Assembly (NCBI GenBank): GCA_938041555.1 | Contig: CALIAC010000038.1 | Location: 1-12,071 of the forward strand | Origin: an uncultured Candidatus Saccharibacteria bacterium | GTDB lineage: Bacteria; Patescibacteriota; Saccharimonadia; Saccharimonadales; Saccharimonadaceae | Length of the DNA stretch: 12,071 nucleotides | Direction: 5' to 3' | Shown here: positions 5,972 through 12,071 of the stretch, piece after piece | How positions within the stretch are numbered: the first letter of the stretch is position 1 | How the letters are laid out: every line of letters begins with the position of its first letter | Made by a program: the position numbers and the translations under genes | Notes under the pieces: generated by a model | What the model saw: only the letters and a program-made list of their open reading frames with translations | Databases searched by the model: none | Told to the model about the DNA's origin: nothing

Positions 5972-6403
5972 ATGACCCGAGGACTCCATCGCTTGCGCGG
6001 ATCGAGCATACACACCAATGGCGTCGCGCGCAATACCCGAACCATCGTCAATGGTGCTAAAACGTCGTCGCTACGTGTTGACCAGCGCCAGCATCAATCC
6101 ATCCAAGAGCGCCGCGCCAACCACTTGCGCTACCAAAGCTCACACACTATGATGGGCTGCCGACCAATTGCGGCCGATAGTAGCCGTATTGATGACGAAG
6201 CACCTTATATGAACAACGAGCGCCTCCGAGGTACTTGCGGTGGGCCACGCGACCCATCAGGATCGCGACCAGGCACTGCCACCTATGCCCGCCGGCGCGA
6301 CAACACCGTGCACACACCGCGCCAACCACAGCCAGCCTACAGCAAACCAGCCATGAAGCCAAGCTTCCGCCCAGGATTTATGCAACCAAACCAAGGCCAA
6401 TAA
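5972..6403 (+). CDS. Arg/Pro-rich basic protein of unknown function
   Basis: This 143-residue protein belongs to no family I recognise. It is rich in Arg, Gln, Asn, Ser and Pro, strongly basic, and has no hydrophobic segment, signal peptide or predicted-looking fold, so it is probably largely disordered. The last 50 residues hold most of the prolines (PRQPQPAYSKPAMKPSFRPG). Such composition suits binding of nucleic acid or another polyanion, but that is inference only. The ATG at 5972 is preferred to one 14 codons upstream because a consensus TATAAT ends six bases before it. Third codon positions are C/G-rich like the neighbouring genes, which supports real coding. Three hairpins follow the stop. 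Confidence 0.65.
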   Translation: MTRGLHRLRGSSIHTNGVARNTRTIVNGAKTSSLRVDQRQHQSIQERRANHLRYQSSHTMMGCRPIAADSSRIDDEAPYMNNERLRGTCGGPRDPSGSRPGTATYARRRDNTVHTPRQPQPAYSKPAMKPSFRPGFMQPNQGQ

Positions 6404-6493
6404 TCACGCGGCTTTGGCCCGCATTGCTAGAGGTTATATACTGCAAAATACTTCTAGCACTGTAAGAGTGCCACTTCTTGCTCTTAAATTTTC
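6395..6493 (+). other. Three hairpins at the 3' end of the Arg/Pro-rich gene
   Basis: GGCCAA/TTGGCC (6395-6400 with 6414-6419) overlaps the stop codon. GCTAGAGGT/ACTTCTAGC (6426-6434 with 6450-6458) makes nine pairs with one G-T. TAAGAG/CTCTTA (6463-6468 with 6481-6486) is followed by AATTTTCT and is the likeliest terminator, though weak. From here to 6650 there is no other gene. Confidence 0.4.
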
Positions 6494-6588
6494 TCCTAAG
6501 GATGGCGAGCCTGCGCTTTCAAGCGTCCTCGAGAACCCCTTCATATCTTCGCTCTTCTTATTCCAATGCGTGGTCCATCAATAGAATG

Positions 6589-6644
6589 AGCACTTTCTTA
6601 CTATCATTCCCTTATAGAGCTAAGGCTGATTGTTCGAAAGTGCT
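6589..6644. repeat. Nine-base inverted repeat downstream of the Clp-like gene
   Basis: AGCACTTTC (6589-6597) and GAAAGTGCT (6636-6644) are perfect inverted copies around a 38-base spacer that contains a smaller CTTA/TAAG pair (6611-6624). It begins seven bases past the stop of the Clp-like gene and lacks a T tail, so it may protect the 3' end of the mRNA rather than terminate it. Confidence 0.45.
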
Positions 6645-6650
6645 GCACTT

Positions 6651-9098
6651 TTACCGTTTATACTCTGGTGGGATAATTTCATCTGCTGTCACAACCTCTG
6701 GTGCGCCATCGGTCTGGAAGGCTTGGCGAGCTTGCTCAAGCGTGACGGTAATCGTGCTGCCAGGCGCCACACTGCCGCTCAGCATCTGGCGCGCCACAGT
6801 ATTCTCCACCGCTTTTTGCACCACACGGCGCATCGGGCGGGCACCAAGCCGTGGATCATAGCCACGTTCGACGAGAAAGAGCTTAGCATCATACTCTACC
6901 GCAACCGAGACCTTTTGCTGGGCGAGTGTGGCATTAACCCCCTCGAGGATGAGGTCGAGCACTTGCACCAGCTCTTCCTTAGTAAATGGCCGGAAGAGGA
7001 CGATTTCGTCAAAGCGGTTGAGGAACTCGGGACGGAACTGACCACTGTTAATGAGCTCGTCGGTAAACTGCTGTTCGAATTGCTCAAGTTTATAGCCATG
7101 CTCGATGTATTCGCGGATGCGGTCGGCCCCAGCGTTGCTCGTAGCAATGACAATTGCATCACGGAAGCTCACCTCACGGTTCTTAATATCGCGCAGAATC
7201 CCCTCATCCAGCAGCTGCAGCAAGGTTGCCAATACCTCTGGCGCGGCCTTCTCGATTTCATCCAGCAATACCACACTAAAGGGCTGTTTCATCACCTGGG
7301 CGGTTAAGCTGGCTGGGTCATCAGCGCCATCAGCAATTAGGCGCGACACATCCTCAGGCCGGACATATTCGTTGAGGTCGATCCGGACAATCTTGCCCTC
7401 ACCACCAAAGTACACGTCAGCCAGAGCCTTGCTCAGTTCCGTCTTACCCACTCCTGTTGGCCCAAGAAAGAGAAAGGTGCCAATTGGCCGATTTTGGTTG
7501 CGCACACCGGCTCGTGCTCGGCGCAAGGCGTCACTTACCACACTGACCGCTCGCGTTTGGTTGACCATTCGCTGGTGGATGAGCGCCTCCATATTGAGCA
7601 GCCGCTCGCGATCATCCGCAGTATTCGCTACACTAATCTTTACATCCATCGTCTGCTCGATGGCTTGCTGCACCGATTGCTTTGTCACAATGCCATCCTC
7701 GTGGTAGCTCGCGGCCGATTCGAGCAGCTTGATGGCTTGGCCCGGCATGGCAAGGTCATGAATATAGCGCACACTGAGCCGATACGCCTCGCGCAGCGCT
7801 TGGTAGCGGTAGGCCACATGGCGCTGCCCCTCGGTAATGACGGCTTGCTCTTGCAGGACGCGCAGTGTCTCAGCTTCGTTTGTGGGCGCGATGGAGATGC
7901 GATTAAGCGCATTGGCAAGCGATGGATTGCGCCGGCCAATCTGCAAAAATCGCTGCTCGTCCATACTCAAAATAACCCTCAGGTGTCCTGCCTCAAGAAT
8001 AGGCAGCAGCACATTGGTCAGATCCACCGCGCCGATCCCTTCCTCGAAGAACAGTTGAGCATTATCCAGGCAGATGATGATGTTCTTAGCAGTGTACGCC
8101 TCACCAAGGACGCGCATAACAAGGTTCTCGAGCTCGCCTCGGCCTGGTGCCGCAGCGATGAGTGATGATGAGTCGAGGATAAATACCTGCCGAAACTTGA
8201 GGCTACTCGGCAAATGTGCCGAGGCATCGAGTAGCCGCTCGGCAAAGGCGTGGATGATGGTTGTCTTGCCCGTGCCAGCCTGTCCTACCAGCACGGCATT
8301 CTGCCGCCCACGGGTACCAAAGATGTCGATGAGCTGATCAATCGCTTTGGTGTGCGACGCAACATCAACAGAGAACATCCCGCCGCCACGACTAATTTGC
8401 TCGCTAATATTCTGCCCGAAGCGACGTAACAGTGGGATATAACCAAACGACCAATCACGTGCCACCCCACCAGTGCGCCGCGGCTGATGAATCTGTGCCA
8501 CCAACTGGCGCAAGTGGTGCTGCCACTGCACCGCGCCATCGAGATCTTCGTCATCAAGCTGGAGCTCCGCCAGGATATTTTGGTAGCCAGGCACACTGCG
8601 CACCAAAGCCACCATAAGCACACTACCAGTGATCTGCTCGAGCTGATTGTACTGGCGGATGCGATCAGCAAATTGCCAAAACTCGGGCATAATGCTCGGG
8701 TCGTCACTCACGAGATCCTGCATGAGCGCCGGGCTGAGGCCGAGCCGCAATGCCATAAACAGCCCATCATTAACTGAGCGCAATGCCCATGCAATATCGC
8801 GTGGTGTTGGCGTAGCAGGCAACCGACCCAGGACATCACCTGTAAGCAAACCGTCAGCCGTGCTACCACTGATGGGCAAATGGGCAATCTCACCCTGATA
8901 CCACCGGTGGAGCCCATATGGCACCACAGCAAGGCTCGCGATAAACCACCCCAGAGGCAGCTCAATCGCCAGCAATGCTCCCGCCCCTGCTAAGAATAGC
9001 AAAAATGGCACCCACCACCAGTGGTCGAAGCGGCCCATCTGCACACCCAGGCGAGCCTTCTTAGCACGCAAGCTATCATAATGAAAGTCGCTTACCAT
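6651..9098 (-). CDS. Membrane-anchored double-AAA+ Clp-like ATPase (ClpC/ClpB type)
   Basis: The 815-residue protein begins with two hydrophobic helices (about 27-45 and 49-63), giving a membrane anchor with the ATPase in the cytoplasm. A degenerate Clp N-type helical domain follows (about 100-200). AAA domain 1 has Walker A GQAGTGKT (272-279) but its Walker B reads IIICLDN, Asn346 replacing the catalytic Glu. AAA domain 2 has Walker A GPTGVGKT (546-553), Walker B VVLLDE (609-614), sensor 1 N655 and sensor 2 in GARPMRR (752-758). The linker GVRNQNRPIG is typical. Neither pore loop has the usual Tyr: PGRG at 318-321 replaces KYRG, and ADGADDPASLT replaces the GYVGY region. The ClpP-docking loop position holds HGY (667-669) instead of VGF or IGL. 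The ATG at 9098 overlaps the preceding gene by seven bases. Likely an unfoldase or remodelling ATPase; whether it works with ClpP is unknown. Confidence 0.88.
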   Translation of the reverse strand: MVSDFHYDSLRAKKARLGVQMGRFDHWWWVPFLLFLAGAGALLAIELPLGWFIASLAVVPYGLHRWYQGEIAHLPISGSTADGLLTGDVLGRLPATPTPRDIAWALRSVNDGLFMALRLGLSPALMQDLVSDDPSIMPEFWQFADRIRQYNQLEQITGSVLMVALVRSVPGYQNILAELQLDDEDLDGAVQWQHHLRQLVAQIHQPRRTGGVARDWSFGYIPLLRRFGQNISEQISRGGGMFSVDVASHTKAIDQLIDIFGTRGRQNAVLVGQAGTGKTTIIHAFAERLLDASAHLPSSLKFRQVFILDSSSLIAAAPGRGELENLVMRVLGEAYTAKNIIICLDNAQLFFEEGIGAVDLTNVLLPILEAGHLRVILSMDEQRFLQIGRRNPSLANALNRISIAPTNEAETLRVLQEQAVITEGQRHVAYRYQALREAYRLSVRYIHDLAMPGQAIKLLESAASYHEDGIVTKQSVQQAIEQTMDVKISVANTADDRERLLNMEALIHQRMVNQTRAVSVVSDALRRARAGVRNQNRPIGTFLFLGPTGVGKTELSKALADVYFGGEGKIVRIDLNEYVRPEDVSRLIADGADDPASLTAQVMKQPFSVVLLDEIEKAAPEVLATLLQLLDEGILRDIKNREVSFRDAIVIATSNAGADRIREYIEHGYKLEQFEQQFTDELINSGQFRPEFLNRFDEIVLFRPFTKEELVQVLDLILEGVNATLAQQKVSVAVEYDAKLFLVERGYDPRLGARPMRRVVQKAVENTVARQMLSGSVAPGSTITVTLEQARQAFQTDGAPEVVTADEIIPPEYKR

Positions 9099-9469
9099 GG
9101 CAGCCACTCCACTATCGCAAGCCCCGCCCCCAGCAGCGGCAACACGGGCACAAGCGCCCACGCAATAATAAAGACAAGCCCCGCCGCAGCGGTTACTGCG
9201 AGCGCTACAATGCCAAAAATAATCATAAAGCTCCGCACGATGCCACCAATCGTTCGCGAGATGAGACGGTCAAAAAAAGCCCGAATCTGCACGCCAATCG
9301 GCCCATCCACCGCCCCGGCCGATATCTGTCGAAATGGCGCAAACCACGTTCGCACCAGGAGATCAATTGAAAAATAGTCAAATACACTCACCAGCTTCCC
9401 CCACACCATCGTGATCCGGTGCCACCACCCAGCGCCATACCACCACGCAAAAAATCCAACCACTATCAT
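9092..9469 (-). CDS. Small membrane protein in operon with the Clp-like ATPase
   Basis: I do not recognise a named family. The 125-residue protein has an aromatic-rich N-terminal hydrophobic stretch (residues 1-16), an amphipathic middle that includes DYFSIDLLVRTWFAPF, and two long hydrophobic helices at the C-terminus ending EWLPW. It therefore probably sits in the membrane with three spans. Its stop overlaps the next ATG (ATGGTAA), so it should be co-translated with the anchored Clp-like ATPase and is a natural candidate for a partner or anchor. The ATG at 9469 is preferred over one three codons upstream, because that upstream ATG overlaps the -10 box TACAAT, which ends seven bases before 9469. 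An inverted repeat overlaps this promoter. Confidence 0.75.
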   Translation of the reverse strand: MIVVGFFAWWYGAGWWHRITMVWGKLVSVFDYFSIDLLVRTWFAPFRQISAGAVDGPIGVQIRAFFDRLISRTIGGIVRSFMIIFGIVALAVTAAAGLVFIIAWALVPVLPLLGAGLAIVEWLPW

Positions 9470-9476
9470 ACTATGC

Positions 9477-9482
9477 ATTGTA
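9477..9482 (-). promoter_or_regulatory. -10 box of the membrane protein/Clp-like operon
   Basis: TACAAT on the minus strand, one mismatch from consensus, lies seven bases from the ATG at 9469, predicting a leaderless mRNA. No good -35 is visible at 17-18 bases, which would suit a promoter that needs an activator or is tuned by the overlapping inverted repeat. Confidence 0.55.
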
Positions 9483-9506
9483 GCGCACTAGCGTGATTTG
9501 CGCTAC
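9480..9506. promoter_or_regulatory. 27-bp inverted repeat, likely operator of the Clp-like operon
   Basis: GTAGCGCA (9480-9487) and TGCGCTAC (9499-9506) are perfect inverted arms around an 11-base spacer. The left arm overlaps three bases of the -10 box and the rest fills the -10/-35 spacer, an ideal place for a repressor. It is not CIRCE (TTAGCACTC-N9-GAGTGCTAA) nor a CtsR heptad repeat. Confidence 0.6.
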
Positions 9507-9572
9507 TCATATTGTCACAAAGCGACTCTACCTAGGATATACAGATGTCGCACCCTGCAAATCCATATCTTA

Positions 9573-10445
9573 TTACAAATGAGCAATGAGTCGATCGATT
9601 GTCAGATGTGCTTTGTTTGACTCATTACGAATTCTTTTGCATCTATCGATGCAATGCATGAGTGCTTTATGTCTGTCATCGTCAAGCAAGAATAAACTAT
9701 CACTCTCTTCTATATATGGCTGTAGTAGATTTTCTTGAATCTCCTGCCAAAAAATCTCGTCACTCGATGAGGCCATGAATCCACTCCGCGCAAAGGACTC
9801 AATTACTGTAGTGATATCCTTCATACAATCATCCTGAAAATCCACTTGCTGCAGAGCACTTTTTTTGTCTGCATGGAAATAAGCGTTTTCCAAATCAAAT
9901 GTAACAAACTCACCAGAAGGTATAGTTGCGATATTCTTCAATTGCATATCGCCATGATGCATCCCATTTGCGTGCAGATTCCCGATATATTGGCCAATTG
10001 ACTCCATAACAGGAACAATATCTGACTCATATGAGGGCTGACCTGCATAGTACTCAGACCATGCTATGGAGTTCATCGTACCAAGCGATGGAATTCGCCG
10101 AGTCACAACATCTACACCCCTCACATTAGAAACCGCTAGTGGCTTATCAAGCACCGTCTGGAGAGTCTTTAGGCCGCGGTTAGCAGCTTCATGTAATAGG
10201 TCAATCTCTCTCTGCGCTTTTTGACTATTACCAAACCGTTTAATTGCATATGACTGAGTATTATCTTGAGTATCCAATGCAAAGAATACACCATGCCCAC
10301 TATCAGATGCACCTATCTCTCCAGCGTAACTTAGTTCAAGCGGTCGACTGATCGCTTTAGCGAGAGCATCAACAGTAAGTACTTTTTCTACTTCTGTAGG
10401 TTTGTCAAGCTCAGGGTGCACTATCTGTTCTTCATATTTGTGCAT
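9573..10445 (-). CDS. Protein-kinase-fold phosphotransferase
   Basis: The 290-residue protein carries the conserved points of the protein-kinase/aminoglycoside-kinase fold: ATP-binding Lys69 in YAIKRFG, a likely partner Glu80, the catalytic loop HGDMQLKN (D166, N171), and a metal-binding D184 in TFDLENA where DFG usually stands. HGDMQLKN is closer to small-molecule and Rio/LPS-type kinases than to Ser/Thr kinases (HRD). All catalytic residues are present, so it should be active. Its substrate is unknown. It follows the 229-residue gene by seven bases with an AGGG ribosome site, so the two form an operon. Both have lower GC than the flanking genes (about 40% in a counted line, against 67% in a line of the Clp-like gene), which suggests acquisition. 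Confidence 0.8.
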   Translation of the reverse strand: MHKYEEQIVHPELDKPTEVEKVLTVDALAKAISRPLELSYAGEIGASDSGHGVFFALDTQDNTQSYAIKRFGNSQKAQREIDLLHEAANRGLKTLQTVLDKPLAVSNVRGVDVVTRRIPSLGTMNSIAWSEYYAGQPSYESDIVPVMESIGQYIGNLHANGMHHGDMQLKNIATIPSGEFVTFDLENAYFHADKKSALQQVDFQDDCMKDITTVIESFARSGFMASSSDEIFWQEIQENLLQPYIEESDSLFLLDDDRHKALMHCIDRCKRIRNESNKAHLTIDRLIAHL

Positions 10446-10452
10446 ATAATCC

Positions 10453-11142
10453 CTATCTCTTTTCTATACTTTCAATTATCTGTTTAATCACAGTGGCACT
10501 GTCGGCATCCATATCTTTTCGAGACAGAGTCGACTCTAGCATTTGGACAACAACTCGGCTTGTTGTGTCGCTAATAGCGATATCGCGCTGGAGATCTAAT
10601 TCTTCAGCCGTCAATTCCCTTTCGTCTCCTTGCTGTATTTGTATAGTGTCAGCATCAACTACAAACTCCTCCGCATAAAAGGGTGGGGTAAACTCTGCAC
10701 TACCCAATTGCTGACTATTGCGCTTAATCAGAATATTTTCTATGGAATTTAATTGAGGGATCTTGCCTGTCACTGATATCGTATCAGCGACTTGATGGGC
10801 AGCAATGACAACCGAACGTGTGAAATCAGTATAGTCACCCTGTGCTCGACACGTTGCCAACACTCCATCCATCCGCATGGCGTCAAGGCTTGATGGATAT
10901 GAAACCTCTACCTCATCATCATGTTTCTTTATTGATGCACTACTCAAGTTGTTTTCTATCATTAGGCTGTGGAAATCGGGATCATATGCACCAGACTGGA
11001 TATCACTCTGTGGAACATATACTTTTCGTACACCATCTTCTCCAACAATCTCTTTATACTCCTTAGTGATACGATTCTGGATACTAGGTTCACGTATAGC
11101 AGAAGGTTTATTATGGCCTGCTAGATCTTCGTAACTACGCAT
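10453..11142 (-). CDS. Unknown 229-residue protein, first gene of the kinase cassette
   Basis: I do not recognise this protein. It is soluble, acidic, without signal peptide or membrane helix. The first 50 residues look disordered, the middle (about 80-170) is mixed alpha/beta, and the C-terminal 50 residues look helical and charged. A short stretch, NSIENILIKRNSQQLG (132-147), vaguely recalls a kinase catalytic loop without the catalytic Asp, so a very diverged pseudokinase is conceivable, but I would not rely on it. It starts seven bases after an extended -10 box (TGCTATTAT) and sits seven bases ahead of the kinase-fold gene. The pairing suggests substrate, regulator or partner of the kinase. 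Its base composition matches the kinase and not the flanks. Confidence 0.7.
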   Translation of the reverse strand: MRSYEDLAGHNKPSAIREPSIQNRITKEYKEIVGEDGVRKVYVPQSDIQSGAYDPDFHSLMIENNLSSASIKKHDDEVEVSYPSSLDAMRMDGVLATCRAQGDYTDFTRSVVIAAHQVADTISVTGKIPQLNSIENILIKRNSQQLGSAEFTPPFYAEEFVVDADTIQIQQGDERELTAEELDLQRDIAISDTTSRVVVQMLESTLSRKDMDADSATVIKQIIESIEKR

Positions 11143-11149
11143 ATGACAT

Positions 11150-11155
11150 ATAATA
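11150..11155 (-). promoter_or_regulatory. Extended -10 promoter of the kinase cassette
   Basis: TGCTATTAT on the minus strand, with the box TATTAT seven bases before the ATG at 11142. The -35 is weak. A leaderless transcript is predicted for the first gene, while the second gene depends on its own AGGG site. Confidence 0.65.
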
Positions 11156-11195
11156 GCAAACTAAGTACAGTTTTGGAATCCACCTCAATCTCATC

Positions 11196-11224
11196 GTGTC
11201 AGGTATGTATGCTCATGCTATAAT
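11196..11224 (+). promoter_or_regulatory. Promoter of murT, leaderless start
   Basis: GTGTCA (11196-11201), 17-base spacer, consensus TATAAT (11219-11224) preceded by TGC, so both -35-like and extended -10 elements are present. Seven bases separate the box from the ATG at 11232. Confidence 0.75.
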
Positions 11225-11231
11225 AAACACC

Positions 11232-12071
11232 ATGATTCGTATTACAACTCTTGTGGGCAAAGGGGTGCAGCGCGCAGCTCGGTTGCGCGGTGGTGGCTCA
11301 GCATTGCCAGGCCTCGTCGTCGAGAAACTCGATCGGCACTTTCTTGCCCGTACGCTTGATGCTCTACCGCATGGTGTGGTGGTAGTAAGTGGCACTAACG
11401 GCAAGACAACCACTACCAAGATGGTTGTAGCCCTACTGGAAAGCCAAGGCCTCCGTGTCTTTACTAATCGCACGGGGAGCAACTTTACCCGCGGCGTGGC
11501 AGCAGCACTACTTGAGGCGGTTGATACCCATGGTGTTTTGCCAGCGGATATTGCCGTGCTGGAGCTGGACGAAGCGCATGCGGTGCACTTCGTCAAGCAA
11601 GTTGCCCCACGCTATTGTTTATTACTCAACGTCCTGCGCGACCAACTCGATCGCTTTGGCGAGATTGACTACACAGCGCAGCTGCTTCACACCATCGCCA
11701 TGCGCACCACAAATGGCATTGTTCTCAATGGCAATGATCCACGGCTGACGCGGCAAGAATTTACCGCTGATCTTACAGCACCAATAAGCCGCTATGGCGT
11801 TGATCCATCACTCGCTCACCTCTTCCCAAGCGACGATACCATGCGGAGCACCCCAGGCCAGGCTACAGCCACCATCAATGCTGATGTGACGCTATGCCAC
11901 TTATCTGACCAAGCTGCCACTTTCCGCTTCGACGGTTCCGATCATTCTGTCTCACTCAAGCTCAAGGGGAGCTACAATGCCCAAAACGCTGCAGGAGCAC
12001 TTACCCTCGTCCGTACTATTCTGCAAGATAAACTCGATACGCCCGCCATGCTCGCTGCTCTAGCTCAGGTC
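11232..12071 (+). CDS. murT: MurT-type Mur ligase, lipid II isoglutaminyl synthase subunit (partial, 3' end outside)
   Basis: 280 residues are visible and the frame is open at the window end. MurT with its glutaminase partner GatD amidates the D-Glu of lipid II to D-isoglutamine in the cytoplasm. Evidence is the Mur ligase P-loop SGTNGKTTTT at 53-62, NRTGSNFTRG at 79-88 (the MurT form of NxxGAN), ELDEAH at 111-116, and NVLRDQLDRFGEID at 133-146, which is characteristic of MurT. The four-Cys zinc ribbon found in the middle of Staphylococcus and Streptococcus MurT is absent: residues 190-240 contain one Cys only. KGSYNAQNAAGA (245-256) resumes the Mur ligase pattern. The C-terminal DUF1727 domain and any gatD would lie to the right, beyond the window. 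It diverges from the kinase cassette. Confidence 0.88.
   Translation, partial: MIRITTLVGKGVQRAARLRGGGSALPGLVVEKLDRHFLARTLDALPHGVVVVSGTNGKTTTTKMVVALLESQGLRVFTNRTGSNFTRGVAAALLEAVDTHGVLPADIAVLELDEAHAVHFVKQVAPRYCLLLNVLRDQLDRFGEIDYTAQLLHTIAMRTTNGIVLNGNDPRLTRQEFTADLTAPISRYGVDPSLAHLFPSDDTMRSTPGQATATINADVTLCHLSDQAATFRFDGSDHSVSLKLKGSYNAQNAAGALTLVRTILQDKLDTPAMLAALAQV

Noticed and set aside
6630..7307. Plus-strand frame of 225 codons, and a similar one at 7494-8165
   Set aside because: Both are antisense shadows of the Clp-like gene, caused by its GC-rich codon use.
9099..9161. Longer N-terminus of the Clp-like ATPase by 21 residues
   Set aside because: The extension lies wholly inside the preceding membrane protein gene. 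The ATG at 9098, overlapping that gene's stop, is the natural coupled start.
1..12071. CRISPR array, insertion sequence, integrase or attachment site
   Set aside because: No regularly spaced repeats, transposase or integrase-like protein, or direct repeats flanking a segment were found. The AT-richer cassette at 9573-11142 shows no visible mobile ends.
1..12071. Recoding of UGA as glycine, as in some related phyla
   Set aside because: All clear genes keep full length without reading through UGA, and stops used are TAA and TAG.

Overview
The window looks like a stretch of Candidatus Saccharibacteria (TM7), or a close relative in the Patescibacteria. This rests on inference from gene content and layout: a small set of widely spaced genes, a Clp-type AAA+ ATPase anchored to the membrane, a MurT-type Mur ligase without the usual zinc ribbon, promoters sitting 6-7 bases from start codons, and normal use of TAA/TAG stops. 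No rRNA gene or marker protein is present to settle the taxon. Core genes are GC-rich; a two-gene insert near the right end is visibly AT-richer.

Layout, left to right. Bases 1-471 hold no recognisable gene, only two hairpins that probably close a plus-strand transcript entering from the left. A minus-strand tRNA-His(GUG) with promoter and terminator follows. Next is a minus-strand major-facilitator (MFS) transporter, then a minus-strand tRNA-Arg(UCU) that shares a divergent promoter region with a plus-strand queuosine-precursor transporter (YhhQ/QPTR family). Facing that transporter is tgt, the tRNA-guanine transglycosylase. Transporter, TGT and tRNA-His (a queuosine-modified tRNA) suggest salvage of a queuosine base. 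Upstream of tgt lie a perfect 16-bp palindrome and a small ORF with a good Shine-Dalgarno sequence.

The middle carries a polyprenol-phosphate sugar-1-phosphate transferase (minus), a tRNA-Gly(UCC) (minus), and a divergent Arg/Pro-rich 143-residue protein of unknown function (plus). A minus-strand operon then encodes a 125-residue membrane protein and an 815-residue membrane-anchored double-AAA+ Clp-like ATPase, translationally overlapped by 7 bases and preceded by a 27-bp inverted repeat at its promoter.

The right end has a minus-strand AT-richer cassette (unknown 229-residue protein plus a protein-kinase-fold enzyme). Beyond it, on the plus strand, is the start of murT, running off the window.

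The clearest window-wide pattern is that five protein genes have a -10 box ending only 6 or 7 bases before the ATG, so their mRNAs should be leaderless; two more have gaps of 9 and 12. tgt is the exception, with a probable structured leader of about 90 nt. The most unusual protein is the Clp-like ATPase, whose first Walker B lacks the catalytic Glu and whose two pore loops lack the usual aromatic residue.
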